Source of the DNA: UBA11098 sp041671525
GTDB lineage: Bacteria > Patescibacteriota > Minisyncoccia > Moranbacterales > UBA2206
Direction of reading: 5' to 3'
DNA: 64,000 nt
NCBI GenBank assembly: GCA_041671525.1
Contig: JBAZBJ010000005.1
Location: forward strand, 16,071-80,070
Under the pieces are notes generated by a model. The model ran no database searches, was not told where the DNA came from, and saw only the letters and a list, made by a program, of their open reading frames with translations. The position numbers were made by a program, and so were the translations under genes. Shown here in pieces: positions 44,454-52,586 of this stretch (positions within the stretch are counted from its first letter, which is position 1; every line of letters starts with the position of its first letter).

Positions 44454-46265
44454 ATGATACACAAGGCGTCGCAAATCAAAAGCTTTTTCCGGGAAAACTT
44501 CGGATCCGGCAACAACCAATTTTTCACTCTCCTGGTTTTGTTCTGGATCGGCTTGGGCTGGCTTGGACTTCTGCTGACTCTTTTTGGATTTTTTTATATT
44601 TCTATCCTGACCATTTATGTGTTGCTGGGGGTCGCCGGTTTGTTTTATCTGGCTATTTCCAAGACTGTTACCCCCCACATCAATCGCCACACCCTTCTCA
44701 TCCTGCTGCTCTCCGTGGCGGCCATTGCGGTCTTTGCTCGCTATTCCACTCCGACCATTTTTTCCGGCCGCGACCAAGGCTCACTCTCTGAAGCCGCCAT
44801 CCGCCTGACGCAGAATCATCAGCTGGAATTTTCTTCACCGGCCTCGCGGGAATTTTTTGCAATTTACGGTCCGGGCAAGGCCTTGAATTTTCCCGGCTTC
44901 AACTACACGCAAGCGGGCGAACTGATCACCCAATTTCCCCTCGGCTACATTTCCTGGTTGGCGACTTTTTATGCCTTTTTTGGTCTCAACGGTTTGATCA
45001 TCGCCAACGCCGTGACTTTTTTTATCTTCCTGCTTTCCTTTTACCTACTGGCTCGCCGTTATTTGCAATTTTCGTCCGCTTTGATCGTCTTGCTGCTGAC
45101 ACTGACCTCTTTTGTTTTTTCCTGGTTCTTCAAGTTTACGCTGAGCGAAAATTTGGCACTGGCGCTGACCTGGTTCGGAATCTTTGAATTTATCCTCTTC
45201 CTCAAAAACAACAACCGGCTTTTCCTGCTGGCCTCCTTGCTCTCGCTCGGTCTTTTGACTTTCGCCCGGATCGAAGCCTGGGGTTTTTTGGCGGTCATCT
45301 TGATCATCCTTCTATTTAAGCATCGAGATTGGAAGCATCTGTTGTGGCAAGTGATCGGCAAAAAGATCCTGCTCGTCTCGTTGGCAATAGTTTTGCTGTA
45401 TCTGTTTAATATTGCCATTAACAGTCAATTTTTTATTGCCCTCGCCAAGGGCATGCTGAAGCCCTTCACCTCTTTCGGCGCTGGCTTGCAAAATTCCACC
45501 AGCTTCTTCTTTTCTTTTTGGTATGTCATCAAACTCTTCTTTGCCTACGCTTTGTTTAATTATCTTCTTTTGGGCATCCTCGCGTTTGTCTATCTACTCA
45601 AGAGCAAAAAGTTCGATCTCCTGCTGCCCTTTTTGATTGTTTTACCCAGTTTTATCTACCTGCTCAATCCGAGCATCTCAGTCGATCATCCTTGGATGCT
45701 GCGCCGTTTTGTTTTCGCAATCATTCCAGTCGCAACTTTCTATGCGGTTTGGTTCCTGGATCACTTCCTGCCGAAACGACCATATTTTTATCTGGTTACC
45801 GGGCTGATGCTCGCGACTAACCTGCTGGTTTTTGTTCCTTTTCTGACCTTTTCTCCGAACCAAAATCTTTTGCCTCAAGTTGCAGCGCTCGACCAAAATT
45901 TTGAGGCTAATGATCTGGTGCTGGTGGATCCTCTGGCGACTGGCGACGGTTGGTCAATGTTGACCGGTCCATTGAGTTTCCTTGCGGGCAAACAAGCGGT
46001 TTATTTTTTCAATCCGCAGGATCTGGATAAAATCGACCACAAAAAATTCAACGCGGTCTATTTCATCATTCCCGACAACAACCTGGATTTTTATGCCCAG
46101 AGCGGCCTGCTGCCAAGACTCACGCCGCTGAAAGACTACCAGCTTGAAACCCAAAACTTGCAGCTAGCCAACATTGGCAAAAAGGAAGCTTTTTCCGCGG
46201 CGATAAACTTGCCGACAAAGCAGGATGTTACGATTTATGGTAAAATTTATTTGCTAAAAAGATAA
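44454..46265 (+). CDS. GT-C/PMT-like membrane glycosyltransferase
   Basis: A 603-residue protein with about twelve membrane helices. The first outer loop contains GRDQGSLSEAA (about 105-115), related to the DQ motif of the other GT39-like proteins here, and YGPGKALNFPGF further on. The C-terminal ~110 residues form a small soluble domain. The TTG at 44418, which would extend the frame, is the -35 box of its promoter, so the ATG at 44454 is preferred. It heads a three-gene plus-strand operon. Confidence 0.8.
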   Translation: MIHKASQIKSFFRENFGSGNNQFFTLLVLFWIGLGWLGLLLTLFGFFYISILTIYVLLGVAGLFYLAISKTVTPHINRHTLLILLLSVAAIAVFARYSTPTIFSGRDQGSLSEAAIRLTQNHQLEFSSPASREFFAIYGPGKALNFPGFNYTQAGELITQFPLGYISWLATFYAFFGLNGLIIANAVTFFIFLLSFYLLARRYLQFSSALIVLLLTLTSFVFSWFFKFTLSENLALALTWFGIFEFILFLKNNNRLFLLASLLSLGLLTFARIEAWGFLAVILIILLFKHRDWKHLLWQVIGKKILLVSLAIVLLYLFNIAINSQFFIALAKGMLKPFTSFGAGLQNSTSFFFSFWYVIKLFFAYALFNYLLLGILAFVYLLKSKKFDLLLPFLIVLPSFIYLLNPSISVDHPWMLRRFVFAIIPVATFYAVWFLDHFLPKRPYFYLVTGLMLATNLLVFVPFLTFSPNQNLLPQVAALDQNFEANDLVLVDPLATGDGWSMLTGPLSFLAGKQAVYFFNPQDLDKIDHKKFNAVYFIIPDNNLDFYAQSGLLPRLTPLKDYQLETQNLQLANIGKKEAFSAAINLPTKQDVTIYGKIYLLKR

Positions 46266-46274
46266 CTGAAAAAT

Positions 46275-47624
46275 ATGCGTTTTGATCTGACGCGCGAAAT
46301 CACATTAAATAAAGAATCTGCTCGAATTTATGGCGGTTTGCGGATATTCTTGTACCTATCGGCTGCTTTGGCGGCCATTTATCTTGCCTATCTGATCCTT
46401 TTCCCTTCGCGTTTTTTCGCCTACTCCTCGGTCAGCTCCGCCATCAAGGACAACAATATTAATAGTCCCCGCGATGAACAACGCGTATCGATTGCTGACG
46501 GCAAAATAACGGCGGACAAAAATTTTTATTTCGACACCCCTGTGTCCGGCATTTTTTCCAAAGCGATCGTGAATTTTTCACTTAGTGAAAAATCATCCGC
46601 ATTGGATTTGGCGACAGTCAACGTCAGAAAGTCCTATGCGGCTTTCCTGTATCCGGAAGGCGCAGCCGTTGGTTTCAAGGATGGATCAATGGTAAAAAAC
46701 GCAGGGAATTATTACCTTGTCTCCAATGGTGAACTGCGCCACTTTGCGACCCCGACGACCGTCTCTGCCCTGGGATTTTCGCCGGATGCCTTTCTGGAGG
46801 TTACCCCGGAAGATTTGCGCGCTAATCCAAACGGTCAAGCCATCACTGACACTGCCAATTACCCGGATGCTGCACTTTTTAAAATCAACGAAGACTATTT
46901 TATTTGGCAGAATTCCCAGCTGAAAAAATTCACTAGCTCAGCCGCTTTTACCAGTCAATATCGGACAACACAGGCAATTGAAAAAGATGAAGATTTTTTG
47001 AATTCCCATGCGGTTTCCGCCGATCTTATCGGCTATAGCGACGGTTCACTTATCTCCTATGGCGAATCAATTTATGTCGTCAGCAGCGGAAACATCCTCC
47101 CGATCGACAACCCGGAAACTTTTCTTGGGCATAGCTATGATTTCATTGATGTTCTCAGCGCCGGCGCCGATGAAATTGCCCAATATGATCGCGGCAAGCT
47201 CTTTAATATCACCAGTCCCCATCCGGCCGGCTCAATCCTTAGAGCAGCAGAAGATGGTGAATATTATATGATTGCAAATACGGAGAAGCACCACTTGCCC
47301 TCAGAGAACATCGCCAAATCCTGGCTCTATCATTCGCCGATACCGGTGTCGAAAGCCGGCCTAGACACGACTAGCAGCTGCAGTTTTCAGAAAGATTTTT
47401 GGAAAGCCGAATCGTACACCTGTGAAATTCCGATTGAAAACATGCAACAGTTAATCGGAAATAATTACGAATTTTCCTTGAGGTCACCAAGCGACACTCG
47501 CGTTAATTCTATCCACATCGAATTCAAGAAGGATGCAAACTCAAAAAATTTTCGCGCGGCTTTAGCCGGAATACTAAATCGTATCATTTTAACCTATGTT
47601 CCAGGAATTCAAAATCAACAATAA
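46275..47624 (+). CDS. Membrane-anchored surface protein with four ~40-residue repeats
   Basis: A 449-residue protein with one membrane helix (about 25-44) and an outside part. Four repeat units of about 40 residues are visible near 136-175, 197-236, 256-295 and 317-352. Each has a DG-S-type or A-L/I-type opening, then G-x-YY-x-I/V and a N/G turn, a hydrophobic strand, P or T, and an S-x5-G-like end. Similar units occur in surface proteins of other CPR and Gram-positive bacteria, where they may bind cell wall or glycan. A cysteine pair lies at about 367 and 379. It is 9 bp from the membrane glycosyltransferase and overlaps the next gene. Confidence 0.65.
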   Translation: MRFDLTREITLNKESARIYGGLRIFLYLSAALAAIYLAYLILFPSRFFAYSSVSSAIKDNNINSPRDEQRVSIADGKITADKNFYFDTPVSGIFSKAIVNFSLSEKSSALDLATVNVRKSYAAFLYPEGAAVGFKDGSMVKNAGNYYLVSNGELRHFATPTTVSALGFSPDAFLEVTPEDLRANPNGQAITDTANYPDAALFKINEDYFIWQNSQLKKFTSSAAFTSQYRTTQAIEKDEDFLNSHAVSADLIGYSDGSLISYGESIYVVSSGNILPIDNPETFLGHSYDFIDVLSAGADEIAQYDRGKLFNITSPHPAGSILRAAEDGEYYMIANTEKHHLPSENIAKSWLYHSPIPVSKAGLDTTSSCSFQKDFWKAESYTCEIPIENMQQLIGNNYEFSLRSPSDTRVNSIHIEFKKDANSKNFRAALAGILNRIILTYVPGIQNQQ

Positions 47625-48003
47625 GCAAGCAAAGTTGCAATTAACCTATAAGCTGCTGCACGATCTGCTTTTCATCCTGCTGCTTTTTTTGGCTGCGACT
47701 CTGCTGGCGGAGGGATTGTTGCCCGGCATCGTTTCGTCGCACGTCGGCATTTCCAAATTGATTATTCCAATCGCCGGAATCATTTTTCTGATCAGCCTCA
47801 TCTCACCCGCAATCAAATCTGGGATCAGAGATAAAAAAAAGCCTTCCGGCAAAAAAATGATTTTTTTTCTATCTCTTTTTGGAATAATCCTTGTGCTCAA
47901 TAGTCTGCTGAAAGCTGGGATATTGCTCAACCTTACGATCACAATCTTGGTCACCATCACGACCTATGTCGTGTATGTGATTATGATCAAAGAAGAAGCC
48001 TGA
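47596..48003 (+). CDS. Four-helix membrane protein, unknown
   Basis: A 135-residue protein with about four membrane helices, overlapping the previous gene by 29 bp; no inner ATG gives a shorter form before the first helix. It ends in TGA. A RAYT-type palindrome lies between it and the convergent GT4 gene. The family is not recognised. Confidence 0.6.
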   Translation: MFQEFKINNKQAKLQLTYKLLHDLLFILLLFLAATLLAEGLLPGIVSSHVGISKLIIPIAGIIFLISLISPAIKSGIRDKKKPSGKKMIFFLSLFGIILVLNSLLKAGILLNLTITILVTITTYVVYVIMIKEEA

Positions 48004-48017
48004 GTATGGTAGGCAAG

Positions 48018-48042
48018 TTTCCTAAAGCTTCGCTTTAGGAAA
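48018..48042. repeat. RAYT-type palindrome between convergent genes
   Basis: An 11-bp perfect stem TTTCCTAAAGC/GCTTTAGGAAA with loop TTC. It differs from the RAYT copies only at the loop-closing pair and the loop. It may also help end transcription from both sides. Confidence 0.85.
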
Positions 48043-48043
48043 G

Positions 48044-49162
48044 CTAGGAACTCTTTAAATATTCTAACGTTTCTCGGGCACATTTGGCCCAGGAGAATTT
48101 TTTGATTTGCTCCAAACCCTTGGCAATCATGTTCTGGCGTAACACTTCATCACGCAAAATCGCGGAAATTTTTCCCGCCAGATCCGCGCAATTTGCCGCG
48201 TCAAAATACACGGCTGCTTCTCCCCCCACTTCGGGCAGACTTGAGTTATTGGCGCAAACAACCGGCACTTTGGCGGCCATGGCTTCGAGCACCGGAATGC
48301 CAAAACCCTCATAAAGCGACGGGAAGACAAAGACACCCGCCCCACGGCAAAGGTGCCCTAAATCGTCAAATTTGAGCCGACCGGGCATGATAATGTCCTC
48401 AGCAAATGGGCTTTTTTGAGCCATTTCGATGGTTTTAGCGCTCAGCCAAGCCTTTTCGCCGGCCAAAACCAACTGTAGGTCCGGAAAAGTCTCCTTTTTC
48501 AGCTGATTGAAGGCCGCAATCAAAACCTCGAGGTTTTTGCGCGGCTGAATGGCGCCGAAATACAGAATATAATTCCCCTTGATCCCGAGACAATTTTTGA
48601 TTTCTTTTTCTTTTTCCAGGTTTCTTGCCAGCGCATACACATCCGGACTGAACCCATGGTAAATTACTTTGATTTTTTCGGCTTCAATTTTCGGATAGCT
48701 GTCCAGGATATCTCTTTTTGTCGCTTCCGAAATGGCAATTATCCGATCAGATCTGCGCACCGCCAAATCCGTCAAGAAATTCAATTTCAACAAATCGATT
48801 TTTGGAAAACTTTCGGGAAAATGTTTGAAGGCCAGATCATGGATCGTCACGGTGGTTTTCGTTTTACCAGAACACAAAATCGGCATATTGTGCATCGGCA
48901 TCCACAGCGCGTCAATCTTGTCCCTCCTGATCTCAAAAGCGAAACGCAGCTGCGTCCAGAAATAGGGTGCTCGAATTTTTTTGACTGTGTAATTCGGAAA
49001 TTCCGGCGGTGTCAGTTCACTGTTGAAACTATCTTTGTGATAGATCAAAAAGTCACTGGCTTGATCCAGTTTTCCAAAATATTTCAAAAGATTAAAGATA
49101 TAGACACGCGTCCCATCGATGCGCGCATGATCCAGATCCGCCGCCTGAATTGCGATACGCAT
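48044..49162 (-). CDS. GT4-family glycosyltransferase
   Basis: A 372-residue protein from the ATG at 49162, which overlaps the galU stop by one base (TAATG). GT-B features include GTRVYIFNLL early, FGAIQPRKNLEVLI, and the donor-binding PSLYEGFGIPVLEAMA, typical of mannosyl/rhamnosyl transferases of GT4. Its place with the rml genes suggests that it may use dTDP-rhamnose, but this is inference. Confidence 0.87.
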   Translation of the reverse strand: MRIAIQAADLDHARIDGTRVYIFNLLKYFGKLDQASDFLIYHKDSFNSELTPPEFPNYTVKKIRAPYFWTQLRFAFEIRRDKIDALWMPMHNMPILCSGKTKTTVTIHDLAFKHFPESFPKIDLLKLNFLTDLAVRRSDRIIAISEATKRDILDSYPKIEAEKIKVIYHGFSPDVYALARNLEKEKEIKNCLGIKGNYILYFGAIQPRKNLEVLIAAFNQLKKETFPDLQLVLAGEKAWLSAKTIEMAQKSPFAEDIIMPGRLKFDDLGHLCRGAGVFVFPSLYEGFGIPVLEAMAAKVPVVCANNSSLPEVGGEAAVYFDAANCADLAGKISAILRDEVLRQNMIAKGLEQIKKFSWAKCARETLEYLKSS

Positions 49163-50025
49163 TAGCAAAGTTCCTTAAGAAATTTTTTAAGCTTTTCACC
49201 AATCTCCGGATGCTTCAGCCCCAGCTTGATCGTCGCTTTGATAAAGTTGAACTTATCACCGGTATCCAGCCATTCGCCTTCCAACTCTTTGCCATACAGC
49301 GGCCGATCATTCTTCAGCATAATTTCAAAAGCATCCGCCAAGCGGATCTCCCCAGACTTGCCATGTTTCATCTCGGCCAAAATCTTCATAATTTCCGGCG
49401 TAATGATATATTTTCCCACCGCGACCAAATTAGACCTAGCATCCTCCACTTTCGGCTTTTCCACGATGTTCTTAATTTCAAAGTTATTTTCGCCTAATTC
49501 CGTGCCTTCCAGGACACCAAATTTGGAAACTTCCTCCATGGGTACGCGACTCATCCCAATCACCGGATCACCATATTTTTCATAGGTCTCGATCAGCTGC
49601 CTGACCGCCGGCACCTCGCTGTCATAGATGCAATCGCCGAAGATGACGGCCACCGGTTCGTCTCCCACGATATGCGCGGCCTGCAGGATGGCATGGCCAT
49701 CACCCAATGGCAATGGTTGGCGCACATAAGAAAATTTGGCCAAACCGGAAATTTTTTGGACCTCCGCCAGCAAATCATGCTTATTTTTTTCCACCAGGGT
49801 ATCTTCCAGCTCATATGAAACATCAAAGTGATCTTCGATTGCGCGCTTACCACGGCCGGTCACGAAAATAATTTCCTCAATCCCGGAGGCGACGGCTTCT
49901 TCCACCAAATACTGGATCACCGGCTTATCCACGACCGGCAACATTTCTTTCGGCTGCGATTTGGTCGCCGGCAAAAATCTGGTTCCAAAACCCGCGACCG
50001 GCAAAATAGCCTTTCTAATTTTCAT
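49162..50025 (-). CDS. galU: UTP-glucose-1-phosphate uridylyltransferase
   Basis: A 287-residue enzyme that makes UDP-glucose. KAILPVAGFGTRFLPATKS and KEMLPVVDKPVIQYLVEEA are hallmark GalU motifs, with VEKPKVEDA and GEWLDTGDK later. UDP-glucose feeds ugd, uxs and the 4-epimerase in this window. It is translationally coupled to the GT4 gene and separated from rmlA by a 100-bp cluster of palindromes. Confidence 0.95.
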   Translation of the reverse strand: MKIRKAILPVAGFGTRFLPATKSQPKEMLPVVDKPVIQYLVEEAVASGIEEIIFVTGRGKRAIEDHFDVSYELEDTLVEKNKHDLLAEVQKISGLAKFSYVRQPLPLGDGHAILQAAHIVGDEPVAVIFGDCIYDSEVPAVRQLIETYEKYGDPVIGMSRVPMEEVSKFGVLEGTELGENNFEIKNIVEKPKVEDARSNLVAVGKYIITPEIMKILAEMKHGKSGEIRLADAFEIMLKNDRPLYGKELEGEWLDTGDKFNFIKATIKLGLKHPEIGEKLKKFLKELC

Positions 50026-50037
50026 ATGTTTATTTAT

Positions 50038-50137
50038 TTGTCATCCTGAACTTGATTCAGGATCTAATTACCTGTCTGACGGCAGGCAGGGATTCCAGGT
50101 CAAGCTTGCCTACCGGCAGGCAGGCCCGGAATGACAT
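50038..50137. repeat. Composite palindromic repeat array between rmlA and galU
   Basis: It holds ATCCTGAA-CTTGA-TTCAGGAT (50043-50063), an imperfect CCTGTCTG/GGCAGGCAGG hairpin (50071-50090), a GCCTACCGGCAGGC-like hairpin (about 50107-50122), and an outer ATTCC ... GGAAT pair (50092-50132). The first and last parts belong to the same family as 18255-18285. Confidence 0.75.
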
Positions 50138-50142
50138 ATTAA

Positions 50143-50940
50143 TTATAGTAATTTTTTCTTGGCGATCACTTTCAACTCTTCGTTGAATTCAGCAATGGCC
50201 GAATCAATGATCGGGTCAAAATTTTTGTAAATCCTTTTTTCTTTAACAATATTTCCGGCTTCGAGCAGCGAATCGAAAGTTCCGGCGTCCAGCCATTCAC
50301 CATCCACGATTGTGACCTGCAGCGCGCCCTGTTCCAGGTATTCATTATTAATCGAGGTTATCTCGATTTCCCCGCGATCTGACGGTTGGATTTTTTTTGC
50401 AATTTCCGCGACCTGATTATCATAGACATACAAGCCCGTGACTGCAAAATCACTGATCCATTCTTTCGGTTTCTCGATGATCTCCAAGGCTTTCATGTCC
50501 GCGTCAAATTTCACCGCGCCAAATCTTTCCGGATCATTCACCTTTTTCGCGAACACGTGCCCGCCGGACTGGAAATTCTTGATCGCTTCCGAAAAATCAT
50601 CTTCAAAAATATTGTCGCCCAGCACCATCGTTACCGGATCTTTATCAATGAAGCTCTCGCCCATGATAAAAGCATCCGCCAACCCCTTGGGCAATTTTTG
50701 CACTTCGAAATACAAATTTATGCCATACTTCTTGAAAATTGATCCCAGCAGATTCAGATATTGCCCGCTGTGATCCGGCGCCACAATGATCAAGATGTCC
50801 TTGATGCCGGCTTTGATCAGCGTGTTCAGCGGATAAAAAATCATCTGCCGGTCATAGACCGGCAACAGTTGTTTGCTGGTGGTGGCGGTCAGCGGAAAAA
50901 GTCTGGTGGCCGTTCCGCCGGATAAAATAATTCCTTTCAT
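50143..50940 (-). CDS. rmlA: Glucose-1-phosphate thymidylyltransferase
   Basis: A 265-residue enzyme, first step of dTDP-rhamnose synthesis. ILSGGTATRLFPLT replaces the common GGSGTRLYP: the glycine-serine-glycine loop reads G-T-A. KQLLPVYDRQMIFYPL, VLGDNIFEDDF and GEWLDAGTFDSLLEAG fit RmlA. Only the short form of the family is present (no C-terminal extension), as in many CPR. It lies 4 bp from rmlD. Confidence 0.93.
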   Translation of the reverse strand: MKGIILSGGTATRLFPLTATTSKQLLPVYDRQMIFYPLNTLIKAGIKDILIIVAPDHSGQYLNLLGSIFKKYGINLYFEVQKLPKGLADAFIMGESFIDKDPVTMVLGDNIFEDDFSEAIKNFQSGGHVFAKKVNDPERFGAVKFDADMKALEIIEKPKEWISDFAVTGLYVYDNQVAEIAKKIQPSDRGEIEITSINNEYLEQGALQVTIVDGEWLDAGTFDSLLEAGNIVKEKRIYKNFDPIIDSAIAEFNEELKVIAKKKLL

Positions 50941-50944
50941 ATGA

Positions 50945-51871
50945 TTATTTTTTTAAATATTCCCTTAAAGCGTCCTTATAGCTGCGCATCAAGTTGAGCT
51001 TGGTGTTGAGCAAAACAGAATAATATGGCCGTTTGGCCGGCCGTGGAAATTCTTCGGCTGACACTGGGATAACTGTGGTCTTGATTTTCGCCTGACGATA
51101 TAATTCTACAACTGCTTCATACCAGGTGCAAGGGTCGCCGTTCACCACGTGATAAATCCCGAATGGCTTTTCCGCTTCGATGATTTCCTTGGTTTTTTGA
51201 GCCAGATCCGGCGCATATGTGAAACAACTCGTTTCCTCATCGATGACTTTGACTTCTTTGTGTTTTTTGCCGGCTTCCAGCATCACATCAAAAAAACTGC
51301 GCTTGGCCAAATCGGACTTGGCTGGTTTGCCGAATAATTTTGACAGGCGGACGATATAATATTTCTGGCCATTTTTTTGGACTTCTTTCTCACCCAACAA
51401 CTTTGATTTGCCATAATTGGAAATCGGCTTGGGTTTCGCGTTTTCATCAAAACCGATCGCCGGCACAAATTGTTCATGCAACCCGCAAGAAGAGCAGCTG
51501 TGCGTGCAGCCTTCCGGCTCCGGAATTTCCGGCTGCCCGTCGAAAACATAATCCGTCGAAAAGTTCACAAACACCGCTTGCAATTTCTTCGCCACTTCGG
51601 CCAGATTGCCGGGCACTGTCCCATTGAGTTTTTTAGCCAGCAAAAATTCTTCCGGTTCTTCTGCTTTGTCGACCGCGTTGTACCCGGTCGCGTTAATGAT
51701 GATGGCCGGTTTCACTTTGGTAATCTTGCTCGCCGCTTCTTTTTCCTTGGTAATGTCAATGTCTTCGCGATCCCAGGCGGTCACTTCATACGCTTTGTCT
51801 TTTTTGTATGCCTTGACCAGCTCCTGCCCTAGCATACCCTTGGCGCCGATAATGAGAATTTTTTTTGTCAT
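50945..51871 (-). CDS. rmlD: dTDP-4-dehydrorhamnose reductase with Cys-rich insertion
   Basis: A 308-residue SDR enzyme, last step of dTDP-rhamnose synthesis. IIGAKGMLGQEL (NADPH-binding), NFSTDYVFDG and YGKSKLLGE (Y153, K157) are typical. Between DYVFDG and the catalytic tyrosine there is an insertion (about 115-145) with C122, H124, C126, C129 and H132, which could bind a metal ion or form an iron-sulfur or zinc site. This is not part of standard RmlD as I know it. It lies between rmlA and the unknown gene at 51876. Confidence 0.92.
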   Translation of the reverse strand: MTKKILIIGAKGMLGQELVKAYKKDKAYEVTAWDREDIDITKEKEAASKITKVKPAIIINATGYNAVDKAEEPEEFLLAKKLNGTVPGNLAEVAKKLQAVFVNFSTDYVFDGQPEIPEPEGCTHSCSSCGLHEQFVPAIGFDENAKPKPISNYGKSKLLGEKEVQKNGQKYYIVRLSKLFGKPAKSDLAKRSFFDVMLEAGKKHKEVKVIDEETSCFTYAPDLAQKTKEIIEAEKPFGIYHVVNGDPCTWYEAVVELYRQAKIKTTVIPVSAEEFPRPAKRPYYSVLLNTKLNLMRSYKDALREYLKK

Positions 51872-51875
51872 AAAA

Positions 51876-52586
51876 TTATCCGTTAATTATTTTTTCTAGA
51901 TATTCTTTTGCCTTTAATTGCTCCTTGATCGGATTTTCCAATTCGATACTCAGGATATCTGGAAAATTATTTTTATATTTTTTCAAATAATCAAACTCTT
52001 CCACATTTTCCGTCCAGTGAGAATCATAATCCATCCTCCCGGGACAGTCTCGGTCAGGATTAGGATGTGGTTCAGCATTTATCACGGATAGGTGAGCACA
52101 CCCGACTTTATACTCATCAATCAGCGCCTCAAAATTTTCATAAACTGGATTTTCAGTCAGAATTCCACTTTCCCAGTGTGAAAAATCTAGACAAAAGCCA
52201 CTGAACATATCCAACTCCTCTTTGACGGGCACACTGAGCGTTAAATTTTCAATATAAATCATGTGCTTATATTTGAGGAAATGATTTTTTAATTCCCGCT
52301 TTTGTCCGCCATGCCATGGATGTATGTTAAAAACCCGTGTTTTATATTCATTCACAAACAGCTCTAACTCCCATTCCTCCATATCATGCCTCAAGTGCAC
52401 ATGAGGCAATTCATTAATTGAGGATTTTTTTAACAGTCCATATAACTCTTTTCTCTCTTCAAATTCCAGCATCGTCGGAAACAGAGCCGCTTTTTGGATA
52501 TCCAAATCAGAGAGTTCCTGTATTTTCGCGTGCCAATCAGACCTAGCGGTTGTGGTTATGCCTAATAGAATTTCCTTATTTCCCAT
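51876..52586 (-). CDS. Xylose isomerase-like TIM-barrel protein in the rml operon
   Basis: The ATG at 52586 gives 236 residues and an 11-bp overlap with rmlB; a longer start inside rmlB is less likely. The sequence has a beta/alpha barrel look: HVHLRHD, NIHPWHGG, YIENL, FSGFCLDFSHWE, HLSVINAEPHP, SIELENP. The line-up of H, E, D, H and E at strand ends is what sugar phosphate isomerase/epimerase-like (AP endonuclease 2-fold) enzymes use to bind a metal. Placement within rmlA-D-B-C suggests a second enzyme on rhamnose or its precursor, but the reaction is unknown. Confidence 0.65.
   Translation of the reverse strand: MGNKEILLGITTTARSDWHAKIQELSDLDIQKAALFPTMLEFEERKELYGLLKKSSINELPHVHLRHDMEEWELELFVNEYKTRVFNIHPWHGGQKRELKNHFLKYKHMIYIENLTLSVPVKEELDMFSGFCLDFSHWESGILTENPVYENFEALIDEYKVGCAHLSVINAEPHPNPDRDCPGRMDYDSHWTENVEEFDYLKKYKNNFPDILSIELENPIKEQLKAKEYLEKIING

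Noticed and set aside
44388..44777. N-terminal extension of the glycosyltransferase at 43203, up to 44777
   Set aside because: It is antisense to the start of the membrane protein gene at 44454, has no family similarity, and the ATG at 44387 gives a sound N-terminus.
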